A stretch of 27,762 nucleotides of DNA from Dunaliella salina (taxonomy: Eukaryota; Chlorophyta; Chlorophyceae; Chlamydomonadales; Dunaliellaceae). The DNA is taken from positions 91,597 through 119,358 of the forward strand of contig MU070022.1 in the NCBI GenBank assembly GCA_002284615.2, read 5' to 3'. The notes under the pieces were generated by a model that did not search any database, had not been told where the DNA came from, and worked only from the letters and a program-made list of their open reading frames with translations. Positions 27,725 to 27,762 of the stretch are shown here, piece after piece; the first letter of the stretch is position 1, and each line of letters opens with the position of its first letter. A program made the position numbers and the translations under genes.

Positions 27725-27762
<38 letters not shown>
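27656..27762. repeat. (GT)n microsatellite at the right window edge
   Basis: GT units interrupted by CAGGGGCA (27679-27686) and by AAGTGTGTAT (27721-27730). It continues to the end of the window. Confidence 0.95.

Overview
The window is eukaryotic nuclear DNA and consists almost entirely of nested transposable elements and their fossils. It has long (CA)n/(GT)n microsatellites at both ends and at 25.6 kb, one plausible spliced host exon near the right edge, and no operons or bacterial-type gene packing. The two retrotransposon families look like types known from green algae: a Dualen/RandI-like element with two endonucleases, and a LINE with a C-terminal CCHC knuckle. A chlorophyte (a chlamydomonadalean, possibly Dunaliella-like) is therefore my best guess. 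The organism is inferred, not shown.

Layout. 1-1090: microsatellite, an old dispersed repeat and a minus-strand copy of a short hairpin repeat (family R). 1093-2418: 5'-truncated, decayed copy A of LINE family 2. About 3120-6652: 5'-truncated copy 1 of the Dualen-like LINE family 1 (PHD finger, linker, RNase H, CCHC plus restriction-like endonuclease, C-terminal tail, A-rich end), itself interrupted by a 174-bp R element with 7-bp target duplications. 6653-17491: copy 2 of family 1, starting directly behind the A-rich tail of copy 1 and running through leader, APE endonuclease, reverse transcriptase, PHD protein, RNase H and restriction-like endonuclease. Copy 2 is split at 13403-15750 by a 2.35-kb DNA transposon with PIF/Harbinger-like ends and TTA duplications, which carries non-transposase, possibly gene-derived sequence. 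About 17499-19935: long inverted repeats around LINE family 2 copy B (17873-19690, 12-bp target duplication). 20.1-22.5 kb: three more R copies and a reverse-transcriptase fragment. 22.7-25.6 kb: tandem repeats and unassigned DNA. 25753-27298: a hAT-like element into which a second, 720-bp hAT element (25789-26508, perfect 8-bp target duplication) inserted 36 bp from its left end. 27.3-27.76 kb: a candidate 63-bp exon on the minus strand whose splice-donor region is tandemly duplicated.

None of the transposon genes looks intact. Both family 1 copies have frameshifts and stops, and LINE 2 copy B has YADG in place of YADD. The value of the window is threefold. It gives two independent views of one large polyprotein architecture (APE - RT - PHD - RNase H - CCHC/RLE). 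It offers exact insertion junctions for several elements. It also shows a short dispersed hairpin repeat family with six recognisable members.
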